NCBI GenBank assembly: GCA_003228495.1
Contig: QIDY01000067.1
Span: 1 to 11,831 of the forward strand
Reading direction: 5' to 3'
DNA: 11,831 nucleotides
From: Nitrospirota bacterium
GTDB taxonomy: Bacteria; Nitrospirota; Nitrospiria; Nitrospirales; UBA8639
Below are positions 1 through 6,165 of the stretch, one piece after another; within the stretch, counting starts at the first letter, position 1; each line of letters starts with the position of its first letter. The notes below the pieces were generated by a model. It was not told the origin of the DNA. It saw nothing but the letters and a program-made list of their open reading frames with translations, and searched no databases. The position numbers and the translations under genes were made by a program.

Positions 1-278
1 GTGGGATCAAATTCTGCTTCTTGGAAAACAATGTCCGTTAAACGGACATCTCTAGTATACCGGCTGACCTGAATATCTAAATTGTTTTCCAGGGCTTCCA
101 ACACGGCCTCTTTTAGGGTCAGAGTGACTACCGAATCGGATGGAAGCATTTCTTTTAGAGCCAAATCTTCCATTTCGGAAGCATTGAATGCCTCTCCCCA
201 ACTCCAGGCCGGCCAACAGGTGATGGCGAGGGTTAAAATTATGTAGGAGACTCCTTGCTGGACAGATGGGGCATTCAT
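1..278 (-). CDS. TolC-family outer membrane protein, N-terminal part (runs off window)
   Basis: Only the first 92 codons are present; the gene continues beyond base 1. I translated it by hand from an ATG at 278-276, with AGGA six bases upstream. Residues about 8-28 form a hydrophobic signal peptide (ILTLAITCWPAWSWG). After it comes a short acidic linker and then LTLKEAVLEALENNLDIQVS, the typical opening of outer-membrane efflux (TolC/OEP) proteins, where this segment begins the first long periplasmic helix. Family knowledge: such proteins are trimeric outer-membrane channels for type I secretion or RND/ABC efflux. The partner pump is not in the window, so the substrate cannot be named. It is divergent from the gene at 647. 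The family call is fairly secure; the function within the family is open. Confidence 0.78.
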   Translation of the reverse strand, partial: MNAPSVQQGVSYIILTLAITCWPAWSWGEAFNASEMEDLALKEMLPSDSVVTLTLKEAVLEALENNLDIQVSRYTRDVRLTDIVFQEAEFDP

Positions 279-646
279 ATGAAATCCTATGATTGACTGT
301 CCGACGGTGATAAGGTGATCCAAGACAATAACGCTACCACTGCATTGTCGATGGGTGCAATGTTTTCCGTTAATTGACATACTAGGAGTCCCAAGAACTT
401 GGGCGATTGAAAGGCTTTGTTATTGAGCTCATTTTGTCTGAGGAATTAGCCCAAAACCATAAATTTTACCAAAGTTCGTTCAAAGAAGTCGTGGCTGAGG
501 TAACCTGTCTTCCTCAAAGACTATCAAGTGGCTGTGGTTTCTGGGCGTTTAGAGGTTGTCGGGGTCACAAGAGAATGCGTATCCTTTCATGTTTTTCGTG
601 AGAACCATGATTTTATTAAATTTAATTTAACAGGGTAGGGAACGTT
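279..646. other. Intergenic region between divergent genes
   Basis: This 368-base stretch separates the TolC-family gene from the plus-strand gene at 647. It holds a possible broken small gene (listed separately at 407-638). It also has a perfect 6-bp inverted repeat, CCCAAG-AA-CTTGGG, at 390-403 with no T-run after it, and a TTGACA at 374-379 with no convincing -10 at 16-18 bases. The last 40 bases are AT-rich. No tRNA, riboswitch or clear promoter is visible in either direction, although promoters for both divergent genes should lie here. Confidence 0.5.
407..638 (+). pseudogene. Possible frameshifted small gene (unknown function)
   Basis: Two overlapping open stretches read as plausible protein if joined by a one-base shift. 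The first runs from a TTG at 407 to about 502 and ends in the residues FKEVVAEV. The second is in the next frame from 504 to the stop TAG at 636-638 and includes DYQVAVVSGRLEVVGVTREC. Skipping one base near 503 would give a single product of about 76 residues. The stop lies 8 bases before the ATG of the gene at 647 and overlaps its ribosome binding site, as expected for a translationally coupled upstream gene. No good start codon or ribosome binding site is seen at 407. I do not recognise a family. It may be a decayed gene, a sequencing error, or chance. Confidence 0.28.
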
Positions 647-1486
647 ATGATGTTGGTTATGCCGAAGCAAAATCTGAAGGACGAGGCGGCAAAATATAAG
701 GTTCGACCGGAAGGGATGTTCGTTCGCCAATCCCATTTTCCTCGAAAATTATTAAGGGGTCTGGTGCTTGGTCTGTGTGTCTTGGGAATTCCCATCGGCG
801 TCTTAGCCGATGATCAGCCGCAAGAACTTCCCAAGCCTTTTCATAAAACCACGCCACCTTTGTTTCAAGAATGGCAATTTGATAAATCTGCTCTTGAAAT
901 CCTGCCCGAAGGATTTTCTCAGGAAGTCGGTGGACAAACCAGTAAAGGCGGATGGGTAGTCAGAAAAGATGTTTCGGCTCCCAGTCGGCCGAACTTGGTG
1001 GAGCAGCAACTTACCTGTGGAAAGGGCCAATGCTATCAGTTGTTGGTGGTGGATGACGTGGTGGCCGAGTATGTCGATCTTTCGGTTCGGATGAGAATGC
1101 GATTGGGAACCCCTTCAGGCAAAGCTGGATTAGCCTATGGTGTTCAAGATTCTCAAAATTTCTATGCCGTAGTCGTCGAACCCAAAACCAATGAGGTTGT
1201 GGCGTATGTGGTCAAAAACGGTCAATCCGAGGAATTGGCACGAGAAGCTCTTATTCTTGAACCTTCCGAATGGCACTTTCTTCGCATTCAACGCAATACC
1301 ATTATCAGTAAGGAGTTTACCGAAATATTCTTTGACCACCACCTGCTGGTTGATGTGTATGATCAATCCTTTAAAAAGGGGAAATTAGGATTGATTGCCA
1401 TGGGTGATGGGGCGTTTTCCTTTGATAATCTTCGAGCCATGGAATTGATGGCGAATCGCCCACTCTCGCGACCTGCTGCGTATTAG
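647..1486 (+). CDS. Secreted jelly-roll (LamG / DUF1080-like) domain protein
   Basis: The 279-residue product has an N-terminal basic stretch (residues about 24-38) and a hydrophobic core LRGLVLGLCVLGIPIGVLA, with a likely signal-peptidase site after VLA at about residue 54. Residues 70-270 are rich in short beta strands. The features SVRMRMRLG, AGLAYG, YAVVVEPKTNEVV, EWHFLRIQRN and a final GKLGLIAMGDGAFSFDNLR match the concanavalin-like jelly roll of LamG/DUF1080 (3-keto-disaccharide hydrolase-like) proteins. No catalytic residues can be assigned, so carbohydrate binding or hydrolysis is only a family-level suggestion. The ATG at 647 is chosen because TAGGGA lies six bases upstream. A later ATG at 716 would shorten the unusually long n-region but has its GGAAGG too close. 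It is convergent with the LOG gene. Confidence 0.8.
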   Translation: MMLVMPKQNLKDEAAKYKVRPEGMFVRQSHFPRKLLRGLVLGLCVLGIPIGVLADDQPQELPKPFHKTTPPLFQEWQFDKSALEILPEGFSQEVGGQTSKGGWVVRKDVSAPSRPNLVEQQLTCGKGQCYQLLVVDDVVAEYVDLSVRMRMRLGTPSGKAGLAYGVQDSQNFYAVVVEPKTNEVVAYVVKNGQSEELAREALILEPSEWHFLRIQRNTIISKEFTEIFFDHHLLVDVYDQSFKKGKLGLIAMGDGAFSFDNLRAMELMANRPLSRPAAY

Positions 1487-1560
1487 AGGCAGATTTGAGT
1501 GAGAAGAAGTGAGAAGTGAAAAGTAAGGGGTGAGAAGCAAGAAAAAAGAGAAGGCTAGGT
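1487..1560 (+). repeat. GA-rich stretch with GTGAGAAG repeats
   Basis: The plus strand is almost pure purine over about 60 bases. It contains three exact copies of GTGAGAAG (1499-1506, 1509-1516, 1530-1537) and one variant, GTGAAAAG, at 1516-1523. It overlaps the left arm of the inverted repeat listed next. Such strand-asymmetric purine runs are often dispersed intergenic repeats; whether this one is repeated elsewhere cannot be seen here. Confidence 0.5.
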
Positions 1561-1590
1561 CCTCCTCACTCCTTACTTTTCACTTCTTTT
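1513..1590 (+). terminator. 22-bp inverted repeat with T-tail between convergent genes
   Basis: The left arm (1513-1534) and right arm (1565-1586) are reverse complements over 22 bases with one difference, which is a G-U pair in plus-strand RNA. The loop is 30 bases. TTTT follows at 1587-1590, so the structure can terminate the plus-strand gene ending at 1486. On the minus strand there is no T-run after the stem, so termination of the LOG transcript is less certain. The stem is A/G-rich and the loop long, so it is not a classical compact GC hairpin. The right arm encodes the last residues and the stop codon of the LOG gene. Confidence 0.55.
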
Positions 1591-2135
1591 ATGCTGAGTT
1601 GAGGTATCATCAAAGTGAGTAATGTTTCAGGATCGGCAGCTTCGAGAATAAGTGCGCGGTTTTTGGGCGTGACAAACCCCTGTTTAACTTGATGATCAAG
1701 GAACCATAGCAGGCCATCAAAAAATCCCAAACAATTCAAAATTCCACAAGGCTTCTCATGGATTTTGAGCTGAGCCCATGTCAGCATTTCGCAACATTCC
1801 TCCAATGTTCCAAATCCACCCGGCAACGTGATAAAGCCTGCAGACAGCTTGGCCATAAGTGATTTCCGTTCGTGCATCGTCTCGACGATATGAGTGGTGG
1901 AGAGCTGTGAATGCAACAGCTCCTTTTCCGCTAACTGCCTTGGCATCACTCCGATGACCTCTCCTCCTGCTTCAAGGACCGTTGATGCTAAGATTCCCAT
2001 CAATCCAATATTCCCGCCTCCGTAGACTAAGCCTAATTTTTGCTGAACCAGGGTCTGGCCTAATTGTCGTGCCATTGAGGAATATTCTGGTTGATTGCCG
2101 ACGCTGGAACCGCAAAAGACACAGAGATAAAGCAT
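1566..2135 (-). CDS. LOG-family cytokinin riboside 5'-monophosphate phosphoribohydrolase
   Basis: The 189-residue protein starts LYLCVFCGSS and carries the LOG signature PGGFGTLEE (105-113) plus the upstream MHERK (88-91) with the conserved Arg and Lys, and GGGNIGLMG at 39-47. Family knowledge: LOG enzymes hydrolyse N6-modified AMP to free the cytokinin base and ribose 5-phosphate; many bacterial members were formerly annotated as lysine decarboxylases. It is the last gene of the minus-strand proteasome run, 43 bases after the M23 gene. No Shine-Dalgarno is visible: the bases before the ATG are pyrimidine-rich (TTCTTCCCTCCACC), so translation may be weak or coupled. The final residues VKSKE are encoded by one arm of the 22-bp inverted repeat, so the C-terminal end may have been replaced by repeat sequence. 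The family call is secure; the natural substrate is inferred. Confidence 0.9.
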   Translation of the reverse strand: MLYLCVFCGSSVGNQPEYSSMARQLGQTLVQQKLGLVYGGGNIGLMGILASTVLEAGGEVIGVMPRQLAEKELLHSQLSTTHIVETMHERKSLMAKLSAGFITLPGGFGTLEECCEMLTWAQLKIHEKPCGILNCLGFFDGLLWFLDHQVKQGFVTPKNRALILEAADPETLLTLMIPQLSIKEVKSKE

Positions 2136-2178
2136 GGTGGAGGGAAGAATTACGAGAGAAATATGGCCAAGATCTCGC

Positions 2179-3099
2179 CTAATTCCCTAAAGGTAAGGTC
2201 GTGAGAGCGTACGGATTGACTCGGGCACCGTTGAGGCGAATGCCCCAGTGAAGATGAGGGCCGGTGGCCCTTCCTGTGGCACCGACTTTCCCCAAAACTT
2301 CACCTTTGCTGAGAGCTTGCCCCGGTTGAACGTCAATGTCGGACAAATGAAAATACATCGAAAACAATCCGATCCCGTGATCGATGATGACCCCTTTCCC
2401 CGAGAAAAAATGATCCATGGTGGCCACGACGGTTCCAGTGTTGATGGCATACACGGGCGTGCCTTGAGGTGCGGCAATGTCTTCTCCCGAATGGGGGCGA
2501 CGAGGTTGCCCGTTAATCACGCGACGACTACCAAATCGTCCAGTTACAGTTCCTTTGACGGGCTCAAGAAACGCACCATCCCATAACGGATGTGTACCAA
2601 GGTGACGAAAAGCGGCCGACATTTCTTTTTGTTCAAGCCGCACCCGTTTCAAGGTCTTGGAATCGAGGTCTACCTTATTCTTTGGCAATGTGAGATGTTG
2701 GATAGCATAGTCTTCTTTCATGATTAATACGGAATAGCTGAGATGATCCGTCTGGTTCGAGGTTTGGACCTTGATGCTCAATTCCTGCAAGCCCGGAGGG
2801 TCTTGCATGTCGATACCGACGACTGCGGCAACCCTGGTATCCGTCACAGGAAAGAAGGGGATTTTTCGTTTGAGTAGGATGCCGCTAACTGTTCCCTGTG
2901 AATTGTTGACCGGGACTTCGATCCACAAGACTTCCCCTTGTTTTCCGCTGAATTGACCATCTGCGTCCGGTGAATGAAGTCCCGCGCCAGCAACAAGGTG
3001 AATAGGAAAAATATTGGCCAGGAGGAGACAGAGAATAAGGAGTGATTGTTCCGTGAGTCGAGCCAATGCTCTTGGCAAGTGAATGAGTAGGTTATTCAT
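2179..3099 (-). CDS. M23-family (LytM-type) metallopeptidase, exported
   Basis: The product has 306 residues. Residues about 18-39 form a signal peptide or membrane anchor (LLILCLLLANIFPIHLVAGA). An all-beta region follows at about 50-130. The C-terminal peptidase domain (about 175-300) carries the LytM zinc motifs: H203 and D207 in HSGED, and H282 and H284 in GPHLHWG. Both are intact, so the enzyme is probably active. Family knowledge: such enzymes cut peptide cross-links of peptidoglycan in the periplasm. Its ATG overlaps the pafA stop as ATGA (3099-3096), which indicates translational coupling to PafA. A cell-wall enzyme in a cytoplasmic proteasome operon is unexpected from known function, and its role in that context is unknown. 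Confidence 0.92.
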   Translation of the reverse strand: MNNLLIHLPRALARLTEQSLLILCLLLANIFPIHLVAGAGLHSPDADGQFSGKQGEVLWIEVPVNNSQGTVSGILLKRKIPFFPVTDTRVAAVVGIDMQDPPGLQELSIKVQTSNQTDHLSYSVLIMKEDYAIQHLTLPKNKVDLDSKTLKRVRLEQKEMSAAFRHLGTHPLWDGAFLEPVKGTVTGRFGSRRVINGQPRRPHSGEDIAAPQGTPVYAINTGTVVATMDHFFSGKGVIIDHGIGLFSMYFHLSDIDVQPGQALSKGEVLGKVGATGRATGPHLHWGIRLNGARVNPYALTTLPLGN

Positions 3100-4472
3100 G
3101 GATAAAGGCGATGGTGCGGCACTTGACTCAATAATTCATCGACCCGGGGGTTAAAGGGACAAAAGGGATCCATGCAAAGGATTGTCTCCTCCCAGTAGCC
3201 GTTGAGTTTGAGATAAGTCCAATCCACAGTATACGACCGATTTTTAGCTCGGGCAAATCGGATGAAGTCTCCGCGTACTTTGGCACGCGTTGTTTGTGGA
3301 GAGGTTGTTTTGGCCTGTTCAATGGCTTCCTCATCGACGAGTTTCCGGATGCCTTGTCGTTCGGCTAACAAATAAAAAAGCCCCCGTTTCCGGTTAATAT
3401 CATGATATTGCAGGTCCATCATGCTGAGTCGTGGATCGTCCCATCCGCAGGACTTGTTTGCCATATAATTTTCCAGTAGCCATTTTTTTGTAATCCAGTC
3501 GATTTCTCTGACCAATTGCATTGGAGAGTGAGCAAGCAGTTGCAGGACCCGGCCCCATTCCTCATGAATTTCGGAATAGACTTTGTTGGGCGGTTGAGAC
3601 TGTAAATACTCTCCGGCATGTTCCCAAAACACCCATTGGACATCCAATGCGGTCATCTCCCGTCCATCCTCTAATTTAATTGTCTTTTTGAGGGAGGGGT
3701 CTCGGGAGATGTCACGGATGGCCTTGACCGGTTCTTCCAGGTCGATGTGTGGGATCGTGTATCCATCTTCAATCATGGATAACACGATTGCTGCGGTGCC
3801 CACTTTTAAATAGGTGGCGAATTCCGACATGTTGGAATCGCCGAGAATGATATGCAGGCGGCGGTATTTTTCCGCATCGGAATGCGGTTCATCGCGTGTA
3901 TTGATAATGCTACGGGAGGATGTTGTGGACGACGAGGTTTTCTCATGAATATGTTGTGCCCGTTGAGAAATGAAAAATTGAGACTTTCCGGAAACTTTAA
4001 GGATTTTCCCTGCGCCTGAGTAAATTTGGCGGGTGACGAAAAACGGGATGAGTTGTTCGCTGACTTTCCAGAAGTCGATATCGCGGCGCATGAGGAAATT
4101 TTCATGCGAACCGTAGGTGTTACCGAGTGAATCTGTATTATTTTTGAAAATGAAAATATCCCCGGAGAGACCTTCTTCCCGTAATCGTTCTTCCGCAATC
4201 GGAAGGCAACTTTCAAGAATTCGCTCTCCCGCTTTGTCATGAATGACTAATTCAATCAGATCGTCGCATTCAGGTGTCGCATATTCCGGGTGGCACCCCG
4301 TATCCTGGTAAAACCGCGCACCGTTGGTGAGGAATGCATTAGAAGGCCAGCTATTGGGAATGAGACCCTCAAAGATGTACCCAAGGATTTTTTCAATAGG
4401 AAGATAGACTCGCCCGGTTGGAGAAAATGTGAGGCCGTATTCGCATTCGAGCCCGAAAATTCGTTTGATCAT
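3096..4472 (-). CDS. pafA: PafA, Pup-type protein ligase
   Basis: The product has 458 residues, close to the usual PafA length. The N-terminus IFGLECEYG supplies the nucleotide/metal-binding glutamates E9 and E11 of the carboxylate-amine ligase (glutamine-synthetase-like) fold. FYQDTGCHPEYATPE contains D57, matching the catalytic aspartate of characterised PafA. Further conserved blocks are NNTDSLGNTYGSHENF, SRSIINTRDEPHSD and LHIILGDSNMSEFATYLKVG. It lacks the extra loop seen in the paralogue Dop, which separates the two. PafA uses ATP to join the C-terminal glutamate of Pup (or UBact) to substrate lysines. The ATG at 4472 has AAGG five bases upstream. The 124-base gap to prcA is the largest inside the cluster, and its 3' end overlaps the M23 gene by 4 bases. 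Confidence 0.96.
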   Translation of the reverse strand: MIKRIFGLECEYGLTFSPTGRVYLPIEKILGYIFEGLIPNSWPSNAFLTNGARFYQDTGCHPEYATPECDDLIELVIHDKAGERILESCLPIAEERLREEGLSGDIFIFKNNTDSLGNTYGSHENFLMRRDIDFWKVSEQLIPFFVTRQIYSGAGKILKVSGKSQFFISQRAQHIHEKTSSSTTSSRSIINTRDEPHSDAEKYRRLHIILGDSNMSEFATYLKVGTAAIVLSMIEDGYTIPHIDLEEPVKAIRDISRDPSLKKTIKLEDGREMTALDVQWVFWEHAGEYLQSQPPNKVYSEIHEEWGRVLQLLAHSPMQLVREIDWITKKWLLENYMANKSCGWDDPRLSMMDLQYHDINRKRGLFYLLAERQGIRKLVDEEAIEQAKTTSPQTTRAKVRGDFIRFARAKNRSYTVDWTYLKLNGYWEETILCMDPFCPFNPRVDELLSQVPHHRLYP

Positions 4473-4528
4473 ACCTGCCTTGGTGCTCTTCCTGCGGAAT
4501 TGGGAGTGTATGAACAGGTCATGAAGCC

Positions 4529-4557
4529 AGAATACACCCCTATTTGAGAATGTTCAA
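4529..4557 (-). promoter_or_regulatory. Weak candidate internal promoter for pafA
   Basis: In the 124-base prcA-pafA gap the minus strand reads TTGAAC, a 17-base spacer, then TATTCT. Each hexamer matches the sigma70 consensus at four of six positions. A TTGACC lies a little further upstream without a good partner. The gap size supports an internal promoter, but the sequence match is modest. Confidence 0.25.
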
Positions 4558-4596
4558 CCAGGGAAGGTCAAGCCGACGGGAAAAGCAATGAAGATT

Positions 4597-5280
4597 TTAG
4601 ACAAGCAGATCAGTGGCTTCGGACGTTGTTATACGACGGAATTTTCGGCCGGTTTGTGCCCGGTCCAAAAGGGCTACTTCTAGTCCCGCCAGTCCTGACT
4701 TAGGATCGCCGCCCTTTTCATAGGCCTGTTGGCATAATTGTAAAGCGCTACTGAGGGATGGGCAGGTATCTGAGGTTTCTTTGCGGAGATAGGTCAAAAT
4801 GGCTTCGGAACGTCCGCCAATGGCGGTAAACTTCCGTTCGTCGATGATGCTTCCGTCAAATGTGATGCGATAGAGTTCGTTGCCTTCTGATGTTTCGCCA
4901 ACTTGTGCAAGAAGTAGTTCGACCTCGTAGGGCTTCATTTCTTGGCTAAAGATGGTGCCCAAAATTTGGGAATACCCATTAGCCAAAGATCGAGCCGTGA
5001 CATCTTCCCGGCTGTACATCATGCCTTTTACATCGGCATGTTGGATGCCTGCTTTCCGCAGATGTTCGAATTCGCTGTATCGACCGGCCCCCGATAACGC
5101 GATGCTGTCGTAGATCTCTGAAATTTTAAAAAGCGATGTGCTTGGATTATCCGCCACAAACAACACGCCCTGGTCATATTCCATGGCAATGATCGATCGA
5201 CCTTTGGCAATGCCTTTTTTGGCATACTCCGCCCGGTCTTGCATCATTTGTTCGGGGGAAACGTAGAAGGGCATTGTCAT
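4597..5280 (-). CDS. prcA: PrcA, 20S proteasome alpha subunit
   Basis: The product has 227 residues. The N-terminus reads FYVSPEQMMQDRAEYAKKGI, the alpha-specific H0 helix and gate region of actinobacterial-type alpha subunits, followed by GRSIIAMEYDQGVLFVADN. There is no processing-site threonine, as expected for an alpha subunit. K52 (STSLFKISEIYDSIA) sits where the pocket lysine that receives ATPase tails is found in the family; this assignment is by position only. Alpha rings cap the beta rings and gate substrate entry. Only three bases separate it from the prcB stop, so the two are translated together, consistent with a fixed subunit ratio. A second ATG two codons downstream (MTMPF) is a possible alternative start. 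Confidence 0.95.
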   Translation of the reverse strand: MTMPFYVSPEQMMQDRAEYAKKGIAKGRSIIAMEYDQGVLFVADNPSTSLFKISEIYDSIALSGAGRYSEFEHLRKAGIQHADVKGMMYSREDVTARSLANGYSQILGTIFSQEMKPYEVELLLAQVGETSEGNELYRITFDGSIIDERKFTAIGGRSEAILTYLRKETSDTCPSLSSALQLCQQAYEKGGDPKSGLAGLEVALLDRAQTGRKFRRITTSEATDLLV

Positions 5281-5283
5281 GAC

Positions 5284-6123
5284 CTAAGATTCCCCCTGTT
5301 GAGATAGAAGTTCTTGGCAGATGGTGGCGAGCTGCGTATCTTCTACATTTTTCACGCCGTGACGGTCTACTAATTTGACTGTGGGGAAAATTCGGCGGTG
5401 CAGGTCCGGCCCACCGGTTCCCACATCTTCTTCTGCCGCATTAAATAAGGCTCGCAGGGCGACACGTACGGCCTTGTCTTCCGGCAAGTGTTTGCGGAAA
5501 TGTTCTTTTAATGTGAGCCGAGCATCCTTTCCCCCAGAGCCAACTGCGTGAAATTCGGTATCCTCATAACGACCGCCGGTAATGTCATATTTAAACAGAC
5601 GGCCGATTTCTCGTTTCTGGTCATATCCGACGAAAAGGGGAATCACAACGAGACCCTGGAGCACCATTGGAAAATTGGCTTTGACCATATCTCCGAGCCT
5701 ATTGGCTTTTCCTTCGCACGTTAGGGGTTTCCCATCAAGTTTTTCATAATGTTCCAATTCGATTCGAAACAGTTTTGCCATTTCCACGCAAGGTCCGGCA
5801 GCGCCGGCGATAGCCATGGCTGAAAAGGCATCAGTTTGAAAAACCTTGTCCATGCGATTGGTTGCAATTTGAAACCCTTCAGTGGCTCGACGGTCACCGG
5901 CGATCAAGACGCCATTTTGATAGGTAAAGGCCAGAACGGTCGTGCCCTGAGGCCAAGGAGGGGAATGGTGGGACAGAGACAGTTCGTTTGATCCTTGTTG
6001 AGCGGGTAGCATTCCCCATCGAGTCATGGGCAATAATTCTGGCCGTTGCGTAGTCAGAAATTGATAAAAACTCGAACAGGGATCGGACGAAAAGCTTGGA
6101 AAGGGAATTCTATCGGTATTCAT
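5284..6123 (-). CDS. prcB: PrcB, 20S proteasome beta subunit with propeptide
   Basis: The product has 279 residues. Residues 1-60 form a propeptide ending in PPWPQG; self-cleavage would expose T61 (TTVLAF) as the N-terminal nucleophile. Counting T61 as Thr1, D77 is Asp17 (AGDRRAT) and K93 is Lys33 (MDKVF), so the full catalytic triad is present. The mature chain would be 219 residues. Later blocks fit the beta fold (MAIAGAAGPCVEMAKLFRIE, and FHAVGSGGKDAR, the usual SGS-like serine loop region). It is active only once assembled with PrcA into the barrel. The ATG at 6123 follows AAGGA with a short four-base spacer. It lies 42 bases after dop, where related loci often carry the modifier gene. 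Confidence 0.96.
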   Translation of the reverse strand: MNTDRIPFPSFSSDPCSSFYQFLTTQRPELLPMTRWGMLPAQQGSNELSLSHHSPPWPQGTTVLAFTYQNGVLIAGDRRATEGFQIATNRMDKVFQTDAFSAMAIAGAAGPCVEMAKLFRIELEHYEKLDGKPLTCEGKANRLGDMVKANFPMVLQGLVVIPLFVGYDQKREIGRLFKYDITGGRYEDTEFHAVGSGGKDARLTLKEHFRKHLPEDKAVRVALRALFNAAEEDVGTGGPDLHRRIFPTVKLVDRHGVKNVEDTQLATICQELLSQQGES

Positions 6124-6165
6124 AATTTCCTTGACCTGGTTTTCCCTATCTTTATAGAGCCCAAC

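Noticed and set aside
374..403. TTGACA at 374-379 with the nearby CCCAAG/CTTGGG palindrome as a promoter-operator pair
   Set aside because: No acceptable -10 hexamer occurs 16-18 bases downstream, and no gene with a good start follows closely.
4475..4528. 17-codon minus-strand reading frame whose stop overlaps the pafA start
   Set aside because: It is too short and has no Shine-Dalgarno or recognisable sequence. The ATGA-like overlap is probably chance.
4290..4547. 85-codon plus-strand reading frame opposite pafA
   Set aside because: It lies mostly antisense to the conserved N-terminal part of pafA and shows no family features; it is a shadow frame.
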